From: Nocardioides gilvus
GTDB taxonomy: Bacteria > Actinomycetota > Actinomycetes > Propionibacteriales > Nocardioidaceae
Assembly (NCBI RefSeq): GCF_003194605.1
Contig: NZ_QHKY01000001.1
Location: 186,001 to 250,000, forward strand
Direction: 5' to 3'
Length of the DNA stretch: 64,000 nucleotides
A program made the position numbers and the translations under genes. The stretch's first letter is position 1; the number at the start of each line of letters is the position of its first letter. The notes below the pieces were generated by a model. That model searched no databases. It was not told where the DNA came from and saw only the letters and a program-made list of their open reading frames with translations. This document shows positions 1 through 9,057 of this stretch, piece by piece.

Positions 1-73
1 AGGCAGCCGCACGGTCGCGCCGCTGGGGGTCAGGCGATTGAGGCGTCCGGGACTTCCGAGGGGTCTGGGCCAT
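1..73 (-). CDS. ftsQ: Cell division protein FtsQ, N-terminal fragment (runs off the window)
   Basis: An ATG at position 73 overlaps the end of murC closely and opens a stop-free frame to the window edge. The 24 visible residues are polar and strongly basic (Arg, Lys, Pro, Gln), as expected for the cytoplasmic tail that precedes the single membrane segment of FtsQ. The position directly after murC is where ftsQ sits in the dcw clusters of most actinobacteria. No conserved domain lies within the fragment, so the call rests on synteny and composition. The true start could differ. Confidence 0.6.
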   Translation of the reverse strand, partial: MAQTPRKSRTPQSPDPQRRDRAAA

Positions 74-76
74 CGA

Positions 77-1492
77 TCAGTTCCGCTCGGCGAGGAGCTC
101 CAGCACCCGCGGGCCGAGCTGGGTCACGGTCCCTGCACCCAACGTGAGCACGAGGTCACCCGGCTGGGCACGGCGTACGAGCTCGGCCGGGACGGTGTCG
201 AAGTCCGGGAGGTAGGCGACCCGGCCCGGCGGCAGTTCGCAGGCGTCGGCGACCAGCGCACCGGTCACCGCCGGATCCGCCTCCTCGCGAGCCAGGTAGA
301 CGTCGAGGACGACCACCTCGTCGGCGGCCTCGAGCGCTCGACCCATGGCCACGCCGAAGATCTTGGTCCGCGAGACCAGGTGAGGTTGGTAGGCCACGAC
401 GACGCGCCCCTCGCCGGCGAGCGCGCGGGCTGCCTGCAGGTCGCCCGCGATCTCGACCGGGTGGTGGGCGTAGCTGTCGTAGACGCGCACGTCCGCCTCC
501 TCACCCTTGCGCTCCATCCGACGCCGCGTTCCGGCGTAGGCGCCGAGACCTGCGTTCAACTCGTCGAAGCCGTGCCCCAGGCGCAGTCCGGCCGCCAGCG
601 CAGCGGCGGCATCGAGGAGGTAGTGGCGCCCCGGGATCTGGAGCACCAGACGCCCGAGCTCGCCCTCGGCGCCCAGCACGGTCGCCGAGGACCGGCTGCC
701 GACGAACTCGAGATCGACCAGGCGGAGGTCGGCCCCCTCGCTCTCGCCGACCCGTACGACGTCGAGTCCGCGCCCGGCGGCGAGATCCGCCAGGTCGGCG
801 GCACCGGGGTCGTCCACGACGCACACGAGGAAGCCGTCAGGGTCGATGCGCCCGAGGAAGGTCTCGAAAGCAGCCCGGTACGCCTCCTCGGTGCCGAAGT
901 GGTCGAGGTGATCTGCCTCGACGTTGGTCACCACAGCGCCGAAGGGCCGGTAGACCAGGAAGGCTCCGTCGCTCTCGTCGGCCTCCGCCACGAAGACGTC
1001 ACCGGTGCCGACACGGGCGTTGGTGCCGGAGGCGGCGAAGTCCCCGCCCACCGCGAACGTGGGGTCCGCTCCAGCTGCCTGCAACGCCGAGGTGAGCAGG
1101 GAGGTCGTCGTGGTCTTGCCGTGCGTGCCGGCCACGGCAATGGTGCGTCTGCCCGTCATCACCGAGGCGAGGCCGGCCGAGCGAGGCCACAGGCGTGCTC
1201 CCTGGGCGATCGCGGCCACGACCTCGGGGTTGTCCTCGCGCACCGCGGTGGAGACCACCACCGTGTCGGCGCCGGCAACGTGCTCCGACGCGTGGCCCAC
1301 GTGGACGGTTGCCCCCATGTCGCGCAGGGCCGCCAGGGTGGGCGAGTCGTTGCCGTCGCTGCCGGAGACCACCACCCCGCGTTCGAGCATGATCCTGGCG
1401 ATGGCGGAGAGACCCGCGCCGCCGATGCCGACGAAGTGGACCCGTCCGAGATCCTCGGCTGCCGGAATCACGTCGGGCACGGGGACCTTCAT
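77..1492 (-). CDS. murC: UDP-N-acetylmuramate--L-alanine ligase MurC
   Basis: Cytoplasmic ATP-dependent ligase that adds L-alanine to UDP-MurNAc, the first peptide step of peptidoglycan precursor synthesis. The 471-residue product has the N-terminal VHFVGIGGAGLSAIA UDP-binding motif (about 18-32), an intact P-loop GTHGKTTTT at 122-130, the central EADESDG motif and a C-terminal Mur ligase domain ending in the LTLGAGTV region. Length is normal for the family. A longer upstream reading exists, but the ATG at 1492 overlaps the murG stop as ATGA, which implies translational coupling, and the family motif begins 17 residues later. It is followed by ftsQ. Unlike the murD-position gene in the same cluster, nothing catalytic is missing. 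Confidence 0.97.
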   Translation of the reverse strand: MKVPVPDVIPAAEDLGRVHFVGIGGAGLSAIARIMLERGVVVSGSDGNDSPTLAALRDMGATVHVGHASEHVAGADTVVVSTAVREDNPEVVAAIAQGARLWPRSAGLASVMTGRRTIAVAGTHGKTTTTSLLTSALQAAGADPTFAVGGDFAASGTNARVGTGDVFVAEADESDGAFLVYRPFGAVVTNVEADHLDHFGTEEAYRAAFETFLGRIDPDGFLVCVVDDPGAADLADLAAGRGLDVVRVGESEGADLRLVDLEFVGSRSSATVLGAEGELGRLVLQIPGRHYLLDAAAALAAGLRLGHGFDELNAGLGAYAGTRRRMERKGEEADVRVYDSYAHHPVEIAGDLQAARALAGEGRVVVAYQPHLVSRTKIFGVAMGRALEAADEVVVLDVYLAREEADPAVTGALVADACELPPGRVAYLPDFDTVPAELVRRAQPGDLVLTLGAGTVTQLGPRVLELLAERN

Positions 1493-2559
1493 CGAGCAGC
1501 CTCCAGGATCAGGCGCGCCAACTTGTCGTCGGCGTCGAGCGGGATGACGTCCGAGGCTGAGCGACCCATCAGCTCCAGGGCGGCCTCGTCGTTGAGCAGC
1601 GCCGGCAGTGCCGAGCTGATCCAGTCGGAGGTCAGGTCCCGATCGGCGACGAGGAGCCCGCCCCCTGCGTCCACCACGGGGTGGGCATTGAGCGCCTGCT
1701 CTCCGTTGCCGATCGGCAACGGTACGTAGACGGCAGGCAGCCCGACGCCGGAGACCTCGGTGACGGTGTTGCTCCCGGCCCGGCACACGACGGCGTCGGC
1801 GGCCGCGTAGGCCAGGTCCATCCGGTCGACGTAGTTGAGAACCACGTAGGGCACGCCTGTCTCGGGCGCCCGGAGCTCCTGCTTGGGACCGACCACGTGG
1901 AGCACCTGGACGCCGGCGTCAGCCAGGCTCTGAGCGGCACCCGAGACGGCGGCGTTGATCCGCGCCGCCCCCTGGGAACCTCCGGTGACCAGCAGCGTCG
2001 GACGATCAGGGTCGAGGCCGAAGGTGATCCGGGCCTCGGCGCGCAGCGCCGCCCGGTCGAGCGTCGAGATCATGCGGCGGATCGGGAGTCCGGTCCAGGT
2101 GGCGTGCGGCAGGGCGGTGTCGGGAAAACTCGTGGCCACGTGACGGGTCATCCGGGCCCCCAACTTGTTGGCGATCCCGGCCAGGGCGTTCCCTTCGTGC
2201 ACCACGATGGGGAGCTTGCGCGAGCGGGCCGCCAGGTAGGCCGGCACGGAGACGTACCCGCCGAAACCGACGACCACGTCAGGGCGTACGCGGTCGACCA
2301 CCTCCAGGGCGGCGGTGCGGGCGGCCAGCAACCGAGCGGGCGTACGCAGCAACTCCTTGCCGGGCTTGCGGGGCAGCGGCACCTTCGGGACGAACTCCAA
2401 GGGGTATCCGGCCTCGGGCACCAGGCGGGCCTCGAGACCGGTGCTCGTGCCGAGGCAGGTGATCACCACGTCAGGCTGGAGCCGGCGGAGGGCGTCCGCC
2501 GTGGCGAGCAGGGGCGAGGTGTGTCCGGCAGTGCCACCGCCGGCGAGAAGAACATGCAT
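1489..2559 (-). CDS. murG: Undecaprenyldiphospho-muramoylpentapeptide beta-N-acetylglucosaminyltransferase MurG
   Basis: Membrane-associated GT28 glycosyltransferase that transfers GlcNAc from UDP-GlcNAc to lipid I, giving lipid II. The 356-residue protein opens with the glycine-rich LLAGGGTAGHTSPLLA loop (4-19). It also has VVHEGNALAGIANK, VTGGSQGA at the start of the C-terminal Rossmann domain, and the donor-binding ALPTVYVPLPIGNGEQ-type segment (here LPAVYVPLPIGNGEQALNA). Length is typical. It lies 12 bp after ftsW and overlaps murC by 4 bp, so it belongs to the same transcript. Confidence 0.97.
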   Translation of the reverse strand: MHVLLAGGGTAGHTSPLLATADALRRLQPDVVITCLGTSTGLEARLVPEAGYPLEFVPKVPLPRKPGKELLRTPARLLAARTAALEVVDRVRPDVVVGFGGYVSVPAYLAARSRKLPIVVHEGNALAGIANKLGARMTRHVATSFPDTALPHATWTGLPIRRMISTLDRAALRAEARITFGLDPDRPTLLVTGGSQGAARINAAVSGAAQSLADAGVQVLHVVGPKQELRAPETGVPYVVLNYVDRMDLAYAAADAVVCRAGSNTVTEVSGVGLPAVYVPLPIGNGEQALNAHPVVDAGGGLLVADRDLTSDWISSALPALLNDEAALELMGRSASDVIPLDADDKLARLILEAAR

Positions 2560-2571
2560 GATGACTCCAGC

Positions 2572-3894
2572 CTAGGAGGTGCGGCGCGAGGAGCTCAGGC
2601 GGGCCGAGACCCCGGAGTTGCGAGCCCGACGCGCCTCGAGCTCTGCTGCGGCGGCCGGCTCGCGCCGTGCGAAGCCGATGAGCAGGCCTAGAGCAACCAG
2701 GGACGGCACCAGGGCGGACCCGCCGTAGGAGATCAGCGGGAGCGGGACCCCGATCACCGGCATGATCGCCAGGACCATGCCGACGTTGATGATCATCTGG
2801 CCCAGCAGCCAGGCCACGATCCCGAAGGCGGCGTAGCGCACGAACGGGTCTGCCGTGGCGACCGCCACCCTGACCGCGGCGAACGCAATGGTGCCGAAGA
2901 GGGCCACGACGAAGGTGGTGCCGACGAGACCGAGCTCCTCGCCCAGGACCGCGAAGATGAAGTCGGTGTGCGCCTCCGGCAGGTCACCCCACTTCTGCGT
3001 GGAGTCACCGATCCCGGACCCGAACCATCGCCCGGTCGCCATCGCGAAGAGGCCGTGCGAGGCCTGCCACCCGGTGTCGGTGTAGTCCTTCATCGGGTCG
3101 ACGAAGTTGGTCAGGCGGTCCATGCGGACGGCGCTCGTCGACGCAGCGACGAAGGCCAGACTGACGATCGCCACGAAACCCCCGGCGAAGAAGCGCCAGT
3201 CGAGTCCCACGACCCACAGCAGGGCCATCAGGATCCCGGCCAGCACGAGCGCGGTGCCGAGGTCGCGCCCCAGGATCACGAGTCCGATCAGTGCACCGAT
3301 GCCCGGAAGCACCGGCACCAGGACGTGGGAGGTGCGGTCGAGGAGGTGCTCCTTGCGGGCGAAGACGTGGGCCGCCCAGAGGACGATGGAGATCTTCGCG
3401 ACCTCGGAGGGCTGCATCTGCAGCGGCCCCAGAGCGAGCCAGTTGGTGTTTCCGTTGACCTCGACGCCCAGGCCGGGCACCTGGACGAGGGCTAGCAGGA
3501 GGAGCGCCAGGATGTACGCCGGCCAGACCAGTCTGCGGAGCAGGTCGACCCGCATCCGCGAAGCGAGGAAGGCAGCCGGCAGCCCGATCGCGACCCACAT
3601 GAGCTGGCGCTTCACGATGGCGTAGGAGTCGTCGTGCCAGCGGAAGGCGTACACGCTGGAGGAGCTGGTGACCATCAGCAGACCGATGGTCAGCAACAGG
3701 GCCGAGGCACCGAGCAGGAGGTAGTACGACGCCAACGGGTGAGCCAACCCGTCACGCAGCGCGAGGCGCACGCCGCCCCACGCGGACACGGACCCCCTGG
3801 AGGCACCGGCGACGTCATCGGCCCGGTCATCGGCTCCGGGCGCGGCCGAGGGCGATGGATCCGGGCGAGTCGTGGTGGCACCGGTGGTGGCCAT
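2572..3894 (-). CDS. ftsW: Lipid II glycosyltransferase / division protein FtsW (SEDS family)
   Basis: Polytopic SEDS protein that polymerises lipid II at the septum with its partner PBP, here FtsI. The 440-residue product has about ten hydrophobic segments, the NGNTNWLALGPLQMQPSE signature near the middle and the C-terminal PVIGVPLPLISYGGSAL motif. A start 33 bp upstream is possible. The ATG at 3894 is preferred because GGGAGGAG lies 5-6 nt before it, and the added residues resemble no family member. The N-terminal tail of roughly 45 residues is Pro/Asp-rich and probably disordered. The gap to the upstream murD-like gene is 116 bp, the longest break inside the downstream half of the cluster. 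Confidence 0.95.
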   Translation of the reverse strand: MATTGATTTRPDPSPSAAPGADDRADDVAGASRGSVSAWGGVRLALRDGLAHPLASYYLLLGASALLLTIGLLMVTSSSSVYAFRWHDDSYAIVKRQLMWVAIGLPAAFLASRMRVDLLRRLVWPAYILALLLLALVQVPGLGVEVNGNTNWLALGPLQMQPSEVAKISIVLWAAHVFARKEHLLDRTSHVLVPVLPGIGALIGLVILGRDLGTALVLAGILMALLWVVGLDWRFFAGGFVAIVSLAFVAASTSAVRMDRLTNFVDPMKDYTDTGWQASHGLFAMATGRWFGSGIGDSTQKWGDLPEAHTDFIFAVLGEELGLVGTTFVVALFGTIAFAAVRVAVATADPFVRYAAFGIVAWLLGQMIINVGMVLAIMPVIGVPLPLISYGGSALVPSLVALGLLIGFARREPAAAAELEARRARNSGVSARLSSSRRTS

Positions 3895-4010
3895 CTCACT
3901 CCTCCCGGTCGCCCACTGCACTGACAAGCGCTCATCAACTCGACGAGACGCGTGTGACCAGTCTCGTCCGGCCCCGGGGCGTTCAGCAGCACATCGTGCG
4001 CGTGTCGCGA

Positions 4011-5027
4011 TCAGGGCTGGTGTGCGCGCAGACCGTCGCGCACCGCCGCCTGGGGAACGCCGTACGCGCGTGCCAGCGTCGCGGCTGCGATCGCGGCGGC
4101 GACGTACTCGGGCTCGGTCGAGGCGAGGTCGGAGATCGTGCAGAGCTCGGCGGCGCTGGTGTCGCGCTGCGGGATGAAGGCGCGGTCGGCCACGATGTCC
4201 TCGACCAGCCCGACCATGCCGACACCGGGCATGCCGAAGGTGAAACCGACGGCCCGGGCACCCTCCACGACGTCGGCCTCCTCGACCATCTTCCGGGTCC
4301 GCTCGTCGGCGACGTTGTAGACACAGACCTGCTCGACCTGGGCATAGACCTTCGCCGTGTCGGCCAGCCAGGCCTCGTACGAGGCGTGCCAGCGCGGCCA
4401 GTCGTCCTCGCCGGCGCTCCCGAGACCGACCACCGCTGCCGACTGGGCGCGCATGGAGTAGGTGTGGTGCAGCTGGAAGCTCGAGACGTCGGCGCAGATG
4501 ACGTCGTAGGGATCGGGCTCCATGACGATCTCGACGAGCGAGAGCCCCACATTTCCCGCTGCCACCGACCTGACTCCTGCGGCCCGCAGGATCGAGTCAA
4601 GCATCCGGACGGTCGTACCGCGCGCGCCGACGCCGGTGACGACCAGCCACGGGACGTCGTGCTCGGGGTCGCGCAGTCGCCAGGCCAGCTCCACCTCACC
4701 CCAGACCGGGATGTCGCGCTCCAGGGCCTGCAGCACCACTGCGGAGTCCGGGCGCCATCCGGGCGAGACGACCAACAGGTCGACGTCTGCGGGCAGCAGG
4801 TCTGCCACGCCCTCCCCGAGCCGTACGTCCGCCCCCAGGACGCCGAGCAGCTCGGCCTTCTCCTCGAGCTCGGGATCGGCCCTCTCGTCCAGGGCGACCA
4901 CGCTGGCACCGAGGTGGTTCAGGTTGTCGGCCGAGGCGAACCCGGCGACGCTGAACCCGGCCACGGCCACCCGGACTCCTTCCCAGGAGTCGTTGCGGGT
5001 CAGGGCGTCGAGGTCAGGGCGACTCAT
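4011..5027 (-). CDS. Degenerate, truncated MurD-like protein (no P-loop, no C-terminal ligase domain)
   Basis: Occupies the murD slot between mraY (ATGA overlap) and ftsW, and is clearly homologous to MurD: the N-terminal Rossmann domain, VTG...[36 protein letters not shown] (about 182-194) and the Val-Tyr-Asn-Val-Ala-Asp segment. However, the Mur ligase P-loop TGTNGKTTT is replaced by TGVGARGTT (131-139). The EDHLDWH-type catalytic stretch is replaced by GEDDWPRWH, and the lysine expected to be carbamylated aligns with Thr in WLADTAKVY. The protein ends at residue 338 at the usual junction to the C-terminal domain, whereas MurD is normally about 440-480 residues. No residual ligase domain is visible in the next 116 bp in any frame. 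The frame is otherwise open and codon use resembles its neighbours, so it appears maintained rather than freshly broken. It probably cannot ligate D-glutamate; a structural or regulatory role is inference. Confidence 0.85.
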   Translation of the reverse strand: MSRPDLDALTRNDSWEGVRVAVAGFSVAGFASADNLNHLGASVVALDERADPELEEKAELLGVLGADVRLGEGVADLLPADVDLLVVSPGWRPDSAVVLQALERDIPVWGEVELAWRLRDPEHDVPWLVVTGVGARGTTVRMLDSILRAAGVRSVAAGNVGLSLVEIVMEPDPYDVICADVSSFQLHHTYSMRAQSAAVVGLGSAGEDDWPRWHASYEAWLADTAKVYAQVEQVCVYNVADERTRKMVEEADVVEGARAVGFTFGMPGVGMVGLVEDIVADRAFIPQRDTSAAELCTISDLASTEPEYVAAAIAAATLARAYGVPQAAVRDGLRAHQP

Positions 5028-6097
5028 CCGATCCCCGCCACCCATTCGCCGTAGAAGATGCCGATGCCGGCGGCGACGGCCATCGCGGCGATGATCCAGA
5101 AGCGGATCACCACCGTGACCTGCTCCCAGCCGAGCATCTCGAAGTGATGGTGCAGCGGCGCCATCCGCAGGATCCGGCGGCCCTTGGTGATCTTGAAGAA
5201 GCCCACCTGGAGAACGACCGAGAGGGTCTCGATGACGAAGAGGCCACCGATGATGACGAGCAGGAGCTCGGTGCGGGTGAGGATCGCCAGTCCGGCCAGC
5301 GCCCCACCCAGGGCCAGCGAGCCCGTGTCACCCATGAAGATCTGCGCCGGCGAAGCGTTCCACCACAGGAAGCCGAAGCAGGCACCCATGATGGCCGCAC
5401 AGATGACCGCCAGGTCGAGCGGATCTCGCACCTCGTAACAACTCGTCGACGGCGAGAGCGCGCAGGACTGGTTGTACTGCCAGATGTTCACCAGGAGGTA
5501 GGCACCGAAGACCATCATGGCGGCACCCGTGGCGAGTCCGTCCAGACCGTCGGTGAGGTTCACGGCGTTGCTGAAGCCGGTGATCAGGAACCAGATGAAG
5601 ATCACGAGCAGGATCGTGGGGACCTTCCAGGCGTCGAAGTCCCGGATGAAGGAGATGTGGTGCGAGGCCGGTGACTGCCCGCGGTCGTTGGCCAACATCG
5701 GCGAGAGCGCGAGCACGCCGAAGGCGATGGCCACGACCGTCTGCCCGATCATCTTCGCCTTGCTCCGCAGCCCGAGGCTGCGCTGCTTGACGATCTTGAT
5801 GAAGTCGTCGAGGAATCCGACGAACCCGAGACCGACGAAGAGGAAGAGGAGCAGCCAGGCCGACGCACTGGGGACCTGCCCGGTGAGCAGCTTGGCGACG
5901 AAGTAGGCGAGCACCGAGGAGCCGATGATCACCAGCCCGCCCATGGTCGGCGTGCCGCGCTTGGTGTGGTGGGTGGTGGGCCCGTCCTCGCGGATCTCCT
6001 GACCGTAACCACGGCGCGAGAGGAACGTGATGGCGCCGCGGGTGCCGATGAGCGACAGGATCAGGGCGAGTCCACCTGCGAACAGGATCGCTTTCAT
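5024..6097 (-). CDS. mraY: Phospho-N-acetylmuramoyl-pentapeptide transferase MraY
   Basis: Integral membrane enzyme that moves phospho-MurNAc-pentapeptide from UDP to undecaprenyl phosphate, forming lipid I. The 357-residue protein has about ten transmembrane segments. It carries the family signatures [12 protein letters not shown] near residue 45, [11 protein letters not shown] near 185, [12 protein letters not shown] with its catalytic aspartate, and [12 protein letters not shown] near the C-terminus. Length and motifs are complete. It overlaps murF upstream and the murD-like gene downstream by ATGA junctions, which couples all three at translation. Confidence 0.97.
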   Translation of the reverse strand: MKAILFAGGLALILSLIGTRGAITFLSRRGYGQEIREDGPTTHHTKRGTPTMGGLVIIGSSVLAYFVAKLLTGQVPSASAWLLLFLFVGLGFVGFLDDFIKIVKQRSLGLRSKAKMIGQTVVAIAFGVLALSPMLANDRGQSPASHHISFIRDFDAWKVPTILLVIFIWFLITGFSNAVNLTDGLDGLATGAAMMVFGAYLLVNIWQYNQSCALSPSTSCYEVRDPLDLAVICAAIMGACFGFLWWNASPAQIFMGDTGSLALGGALAGLAILTRTELLLVIIGGLFVIETLSVVLQVGFFKITKGRRILRMAPLHHHFEMLGWEQVTVVIRFWIIAAMAVAAGIGIFYGEWVAGIG

Positions 6098-7482
6098 CGG
6101 GCTGCAGCCCCTTCCGCGAGGATTTCTTCGACGATGCGTTCGAGTGCCGCACCTCGTGATGCCTTGACCAGAACCGCGTCCGTGGCCGTCACATTCTCCC
6201 GCACCCAGAGCAGTGCCTCGTCCCGGCTCGCCGTGATGATCGCCTCACCGACCCACCCATGTTCCTGCTGGGCGGCGTCGGCTATCTGTGCCGCACTGTC
6301 CCCCACCGTGACGAGGACGTCGATCCGGGCCGACGCGACGCTCTCCCCGACCGACCGGTGACCGGTGAGGGTGTCAGCCCCCAGTTCACGCATCTCGCCG
6401 AGCACGGCGATGGTTCGCCCGGCCCGCGAGGCCTTGATGTGACCCAAGGTCTGCACCGCGGAGCGCATCGATTCAGGATTGGCGTTGTAGGCGTCGTTGA
6501 CGACCAGGAGACCGTCGCTGCGTACGTGGGGCTCCATCCGCCACCTCGACACCTCGACCACCTGGCCCAGACGCGTCGCGACGGTGTCGAGGTCGACGCC
6601 CACCGCGAGGGACATCGCAGCCGCGGCTGCGGCGTTGCTCACCTGGTGCGCGCCGAGCTGTTGCAGTGAGACGCGCGCCCAGTGGTCGCGGTGGCCGAGT
6701 TCGAAGGTGGGGCGCCCGAGCGCATCGAAGTCGAGGCCTCGCCAGCTCACCTCCCCCTCGGCACCGAAGGTCAGCACCCGGGCCGAGGTCCGGGTTGCCA
6801 TCTCCCGGACCAGTGGGTCGTCGGCGTTGAGGACGGCCACGCCGTCGTCCCCCAAGGCCTCGACGATCTCGCCCTTCGCGAGCGCGATCCGCTCACGGCT
6901 GCCGAACTCCCCGACATGGGCCGTCCCCACGTTGACGACGGCGGCGACGTCGGGCGGCGTGATCACGCAGAGCTCGTCGATGTGCCCGACCCCGCGCGCG
7001 CCCATCTCCACGACCAGGTACTCGGTCCCGGTCGTGGCACGCAACGCCGTGAGCGGCACACCGAGTTCGTTGTTGTTGTTGCCCAGCGTGGCCACGGTCG
7101 GCCCCACACCCGCCAGCACGGCGGCCAGGTAGTCCTTCACCCCGGTCTTGCCCTGGGAGCCGGTGACGGCGAGCACCCGGACACCCAGGGCTGCGACGAC
7201 GTGGCGGGCCAGCAGACCCAGAGCGACGACGGGGTCGGCGACCACGACGGCCGGGACCCCGCAGGGCCGCGATCCCAGCACTGCGGCCGCGCCCGCCGCC
7301 ACGGCACCCGCTGCGTAGTCGTGGCCGTCGGCGTGCTCGCCGACCACGGCCACGAAGAGGCCACCGACGGGGACCGAGCGACTGTCGACGCCGGCGGGAT
7401 CGGTGACCGTGACCCCCTCGGGGTCGTCGTGCACCACGCCACCGACCACCTCGGCGACCTCTGGCAGGCTCATCGGGATCAT
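6094..7482 (-). CDS. murF: UDP-N-acetylmuramoyl-tripeptide--D-alanyl-D-alanine ligase MurF
   Basis: Cytoplasmic ATP-dependent ligase that adds D-Ala-D-Ala to the UDP-MurNAc tripeptide. The 462-residue sequence has an N-terminal MurE/MurF-type domain, the P-loop [11 protein letters not shown] (107-117), [35 protein letters not shown], and the C-terminal [11 protein letters not shown] and LGEMRELG motifs. All are intact. A second Met three codons in is possible, but the first ATG makes an ATGA overlap with the end of murE, as at other junctions of this operon. Confidence 0.96.
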   Translation of the reverse strand: MIPMSLPEVAEVVGGVVHDDPEGVTVTDPAGVDSRSVPVGGLFVAVVGEHADGHDYAAGAVAAGAAAVLGSRPCGVPAVVVADPVVALGLLARHVVAALGVRVLAVTGSQGKTGVKDYLAAVLAGVGPTVATLGNNNNELGVPLTALRATTGTEYLVVEMGARGVGHIDELCVITPPDVAAVVNVGTAHVGEFGSRERIALAKGEIVEALGDDGVAVLNADDPLVREMATRTSARVLTFGAEGEVSWRGLDFDALGRPTFELGHRDHWARVSLQQLGAHQVSNAAAAAAMSLAVGVDLDTVATRLGQVVEVSRWRMEPHVRSDGLLVVNDAYNANPESMRSAVQTLGHIKASRAGRTIAVLGEMRELGADTLTGHRSVGESVASARIDVLVTVGDSAAQIADAAQQEHGWVGEAIITASRDEALLWVRENVTATDAVLVKASRGAALERIVEEILAEGAAAR

Positions 7483-9053
7483 CGGGTCGCCAACTCCTCG
7501 CGCACGACCTCACGGTCGTCGAACGGCCACGTCACGCCAGCGATCTCCTGACCGGACTCGTTGCCCTTCCCCGCCACCAACACGATGTCCCCGGGGGCTG
7601 CGAGGCGCAACGCTTCGCGGATCGCGGAGCGCCGTTCACCGATCTCGAGCACCTCGGCACGGGGCTCGGTGACTCCTGCCAGGACAGCGGCGCGGATGAC
7701 GGCAGGATCCTCGCTGCGCGGGTTGTCGTCGGTGACCACGAGGACGTCGGCCAGGCGCGCCGCAATCTCACCCATCAGCGGCCGTTTGCCGGTGTCGCGG
7801 TCGCCGCCGGCCCCCAGCACGACGATGAGCCGCCCCCGGGTCAGAGGACGGAGCGTACGCAGGGTCGCCTCGACCGCGTCCGGCTTGTGGGCGTAGTCGA
7901 CGACCACCGCGAACTCCTGGCCCTCCTCGATGCTCTCGAGCCGTCCGGGCACTCCCGGACCGTTCGCGATCCCCGCAGCCACGCCGACCGGGTCCTGACC
8001 GGCGAGTGCGACCGAGGCGATGGCGGCCAGTGCGTTCGCCACGTTGAAGTCGCCGGGAAGCGGCACCGAGGTGTGCAGAATGAGTCCGTCGGGGCCCAGC
8101 ACCGTGAACGTCGATCCGTGCGCGCCGCAGTTGACGTCGACTGCTCGCCAGTCGGCTTCGGCGCCTGATGCCGAGAAGGTGGCGGTCTCGATCTTCGCGT
8201 CGGCGGCGAGTCGGCGACCATGCGCGTCGTCGACGTTGACCAGCCCTCGGCGAGCCCGTTGGGGAGTGAACAGCGAGGCCTTGGCCGCGAAGTACTCCTC
8301 CATGTCGGCGTGGAAGTCGAGGTGGTCACGCCCCAGGTTGAGGAAGGTGGCGACGTCGAAGAGCACGGCGTCCACGCGACCCATGACCAGTGCGTGGCTG
8401 GAGACCTCCATCGCACAGAGCTCCACCTCACGCTCGCGCATCAAGGCGAAGAGCGCTTGCAGTTCCGGGGCCTCGGGGGTGGTCAGGGTCGAGGGGATGT
8501 CGACGCCCGCGATCCTCGTGCCGACGGTGCCGACCACGGCCGCCGGCGTCCCGGACCTGGCAAGACCGCCCTCCGCCAGCTGGGTGACCGTGGTCTTGCC
8601 CTGGGTCCCGGTGACCCCGACCATTCGCATGGCGGTGGCGGGCTCGCCGTACAGACGGGCGGCCAGCGCACCGAGGTGGTGCCGGGGGGCGTCCACCACC
8701 ACGACCGGCACGTCAGCGGGCACCATCGCAGCTCCGGCAGCGTCGGTCAGCACTGCACGCGCTCCGGCCGCCAAGGCCTGCGGGACGTACGTCGCCCCGT
8801 GGACCCTGGTGCCCGGCAGGGCTGCGTACATGTCGCCGGGAAGGACTCGCTGGGTGTTGAGCATCAGACCGGTGATCTCGACGGACTCGTCTCCGCGGAC
8901 CTCGACCGCAGCCGGGTCACCCACCATGGAGCCCAGCCACGTCGCGATCTCGGCGGGCGAGCTGCGCGGCGGGGTCTCCGGTCGCGTCGCCGCCACCTTC
9001 TGCACATCGACCATCCGAGTGAGGCTAACCCCAGCCGAGTCCGGGGTCACCAT
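7479..9053 (-). CDS. murE: UDP-N-acetylmuramoyl-L-alanyl-D-glutamate--2,6-diaminopimelate ligase MurE
   Basis: Adds meso-diaminopimelate to UDP-MurNAc-L-Ala-D-Glu. The P-loop VTGTQGKTTVTQ lies at about 148-159. MEVSSHAL, LNLGRDHLDFH, VDYAHKPD and the C-terminal VTDDNPRSEDP follow. The DNPR motif is the family marker for DAP rather than lysine specificity, so the organism should have meso-DAP peptidoglycan. The ATG at 9053 lies 4 bp after the ftsI stop and has GGAG about 10 nt upstream; an ATG at 9014 is an alternative. The substrate dipeptide requires a MurD activity, which the murD-like gene here probably does not supply. Confidence 0.95.
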   Translation of the reverse strand: MVTPDSAGVSLTRMVDVQKVAATRPETPPRSSPAEIATWLGSMVGDPAAVEVRGDESVEITGLMLNTQRVLPGDMYAALPGTRVHGATYVPQALAAGARAVLTDAAGAAMVPADVPVVVVDAPRHHLGALAARLYGEPATAMRMVGVTGTQGKTTVTQLAEGGLARSGTPAAVVGTVGTRIAGVDIPSTLTTPEAPELQALFALMREREVELCAMEVSSHALVMGRVDAVLFDVATFLNLGRDHLDFHADMEEYFAAKASLFTPQRARRGLVNVDDAHGRRLAADAKIETATFSASGAEADWRAVDVNCGAHGSTFTVLGPDGLILHTSVPLPGDFNVANALAAIASVALAGQDPVGVAAGIANGPGVPGRLESIEEGQEFAVVVDYAHKPDAVEATLRTLRPLTRGRLIVVLGAGGDRDTGKRPLMGEIAARLADVLVVTDDNPRSEDPAVIRAAVLAGVTEPRAEVLEIGERRSAIREALRLAAPGDIVLVAGKGNESGQEIAGVTWPFDDREVVREELATR

Positions 9054-9057
9054 GTGG

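Noticed and set aside
3983..4909. Alternative frame over the murD-like gene that might hold the missing MurD C-terminus after a frameshift
   Set aside because: The translation in that frame shows no Mur ligase motifs, and only 116 bp remain before ftsW, too short for the missing domain.
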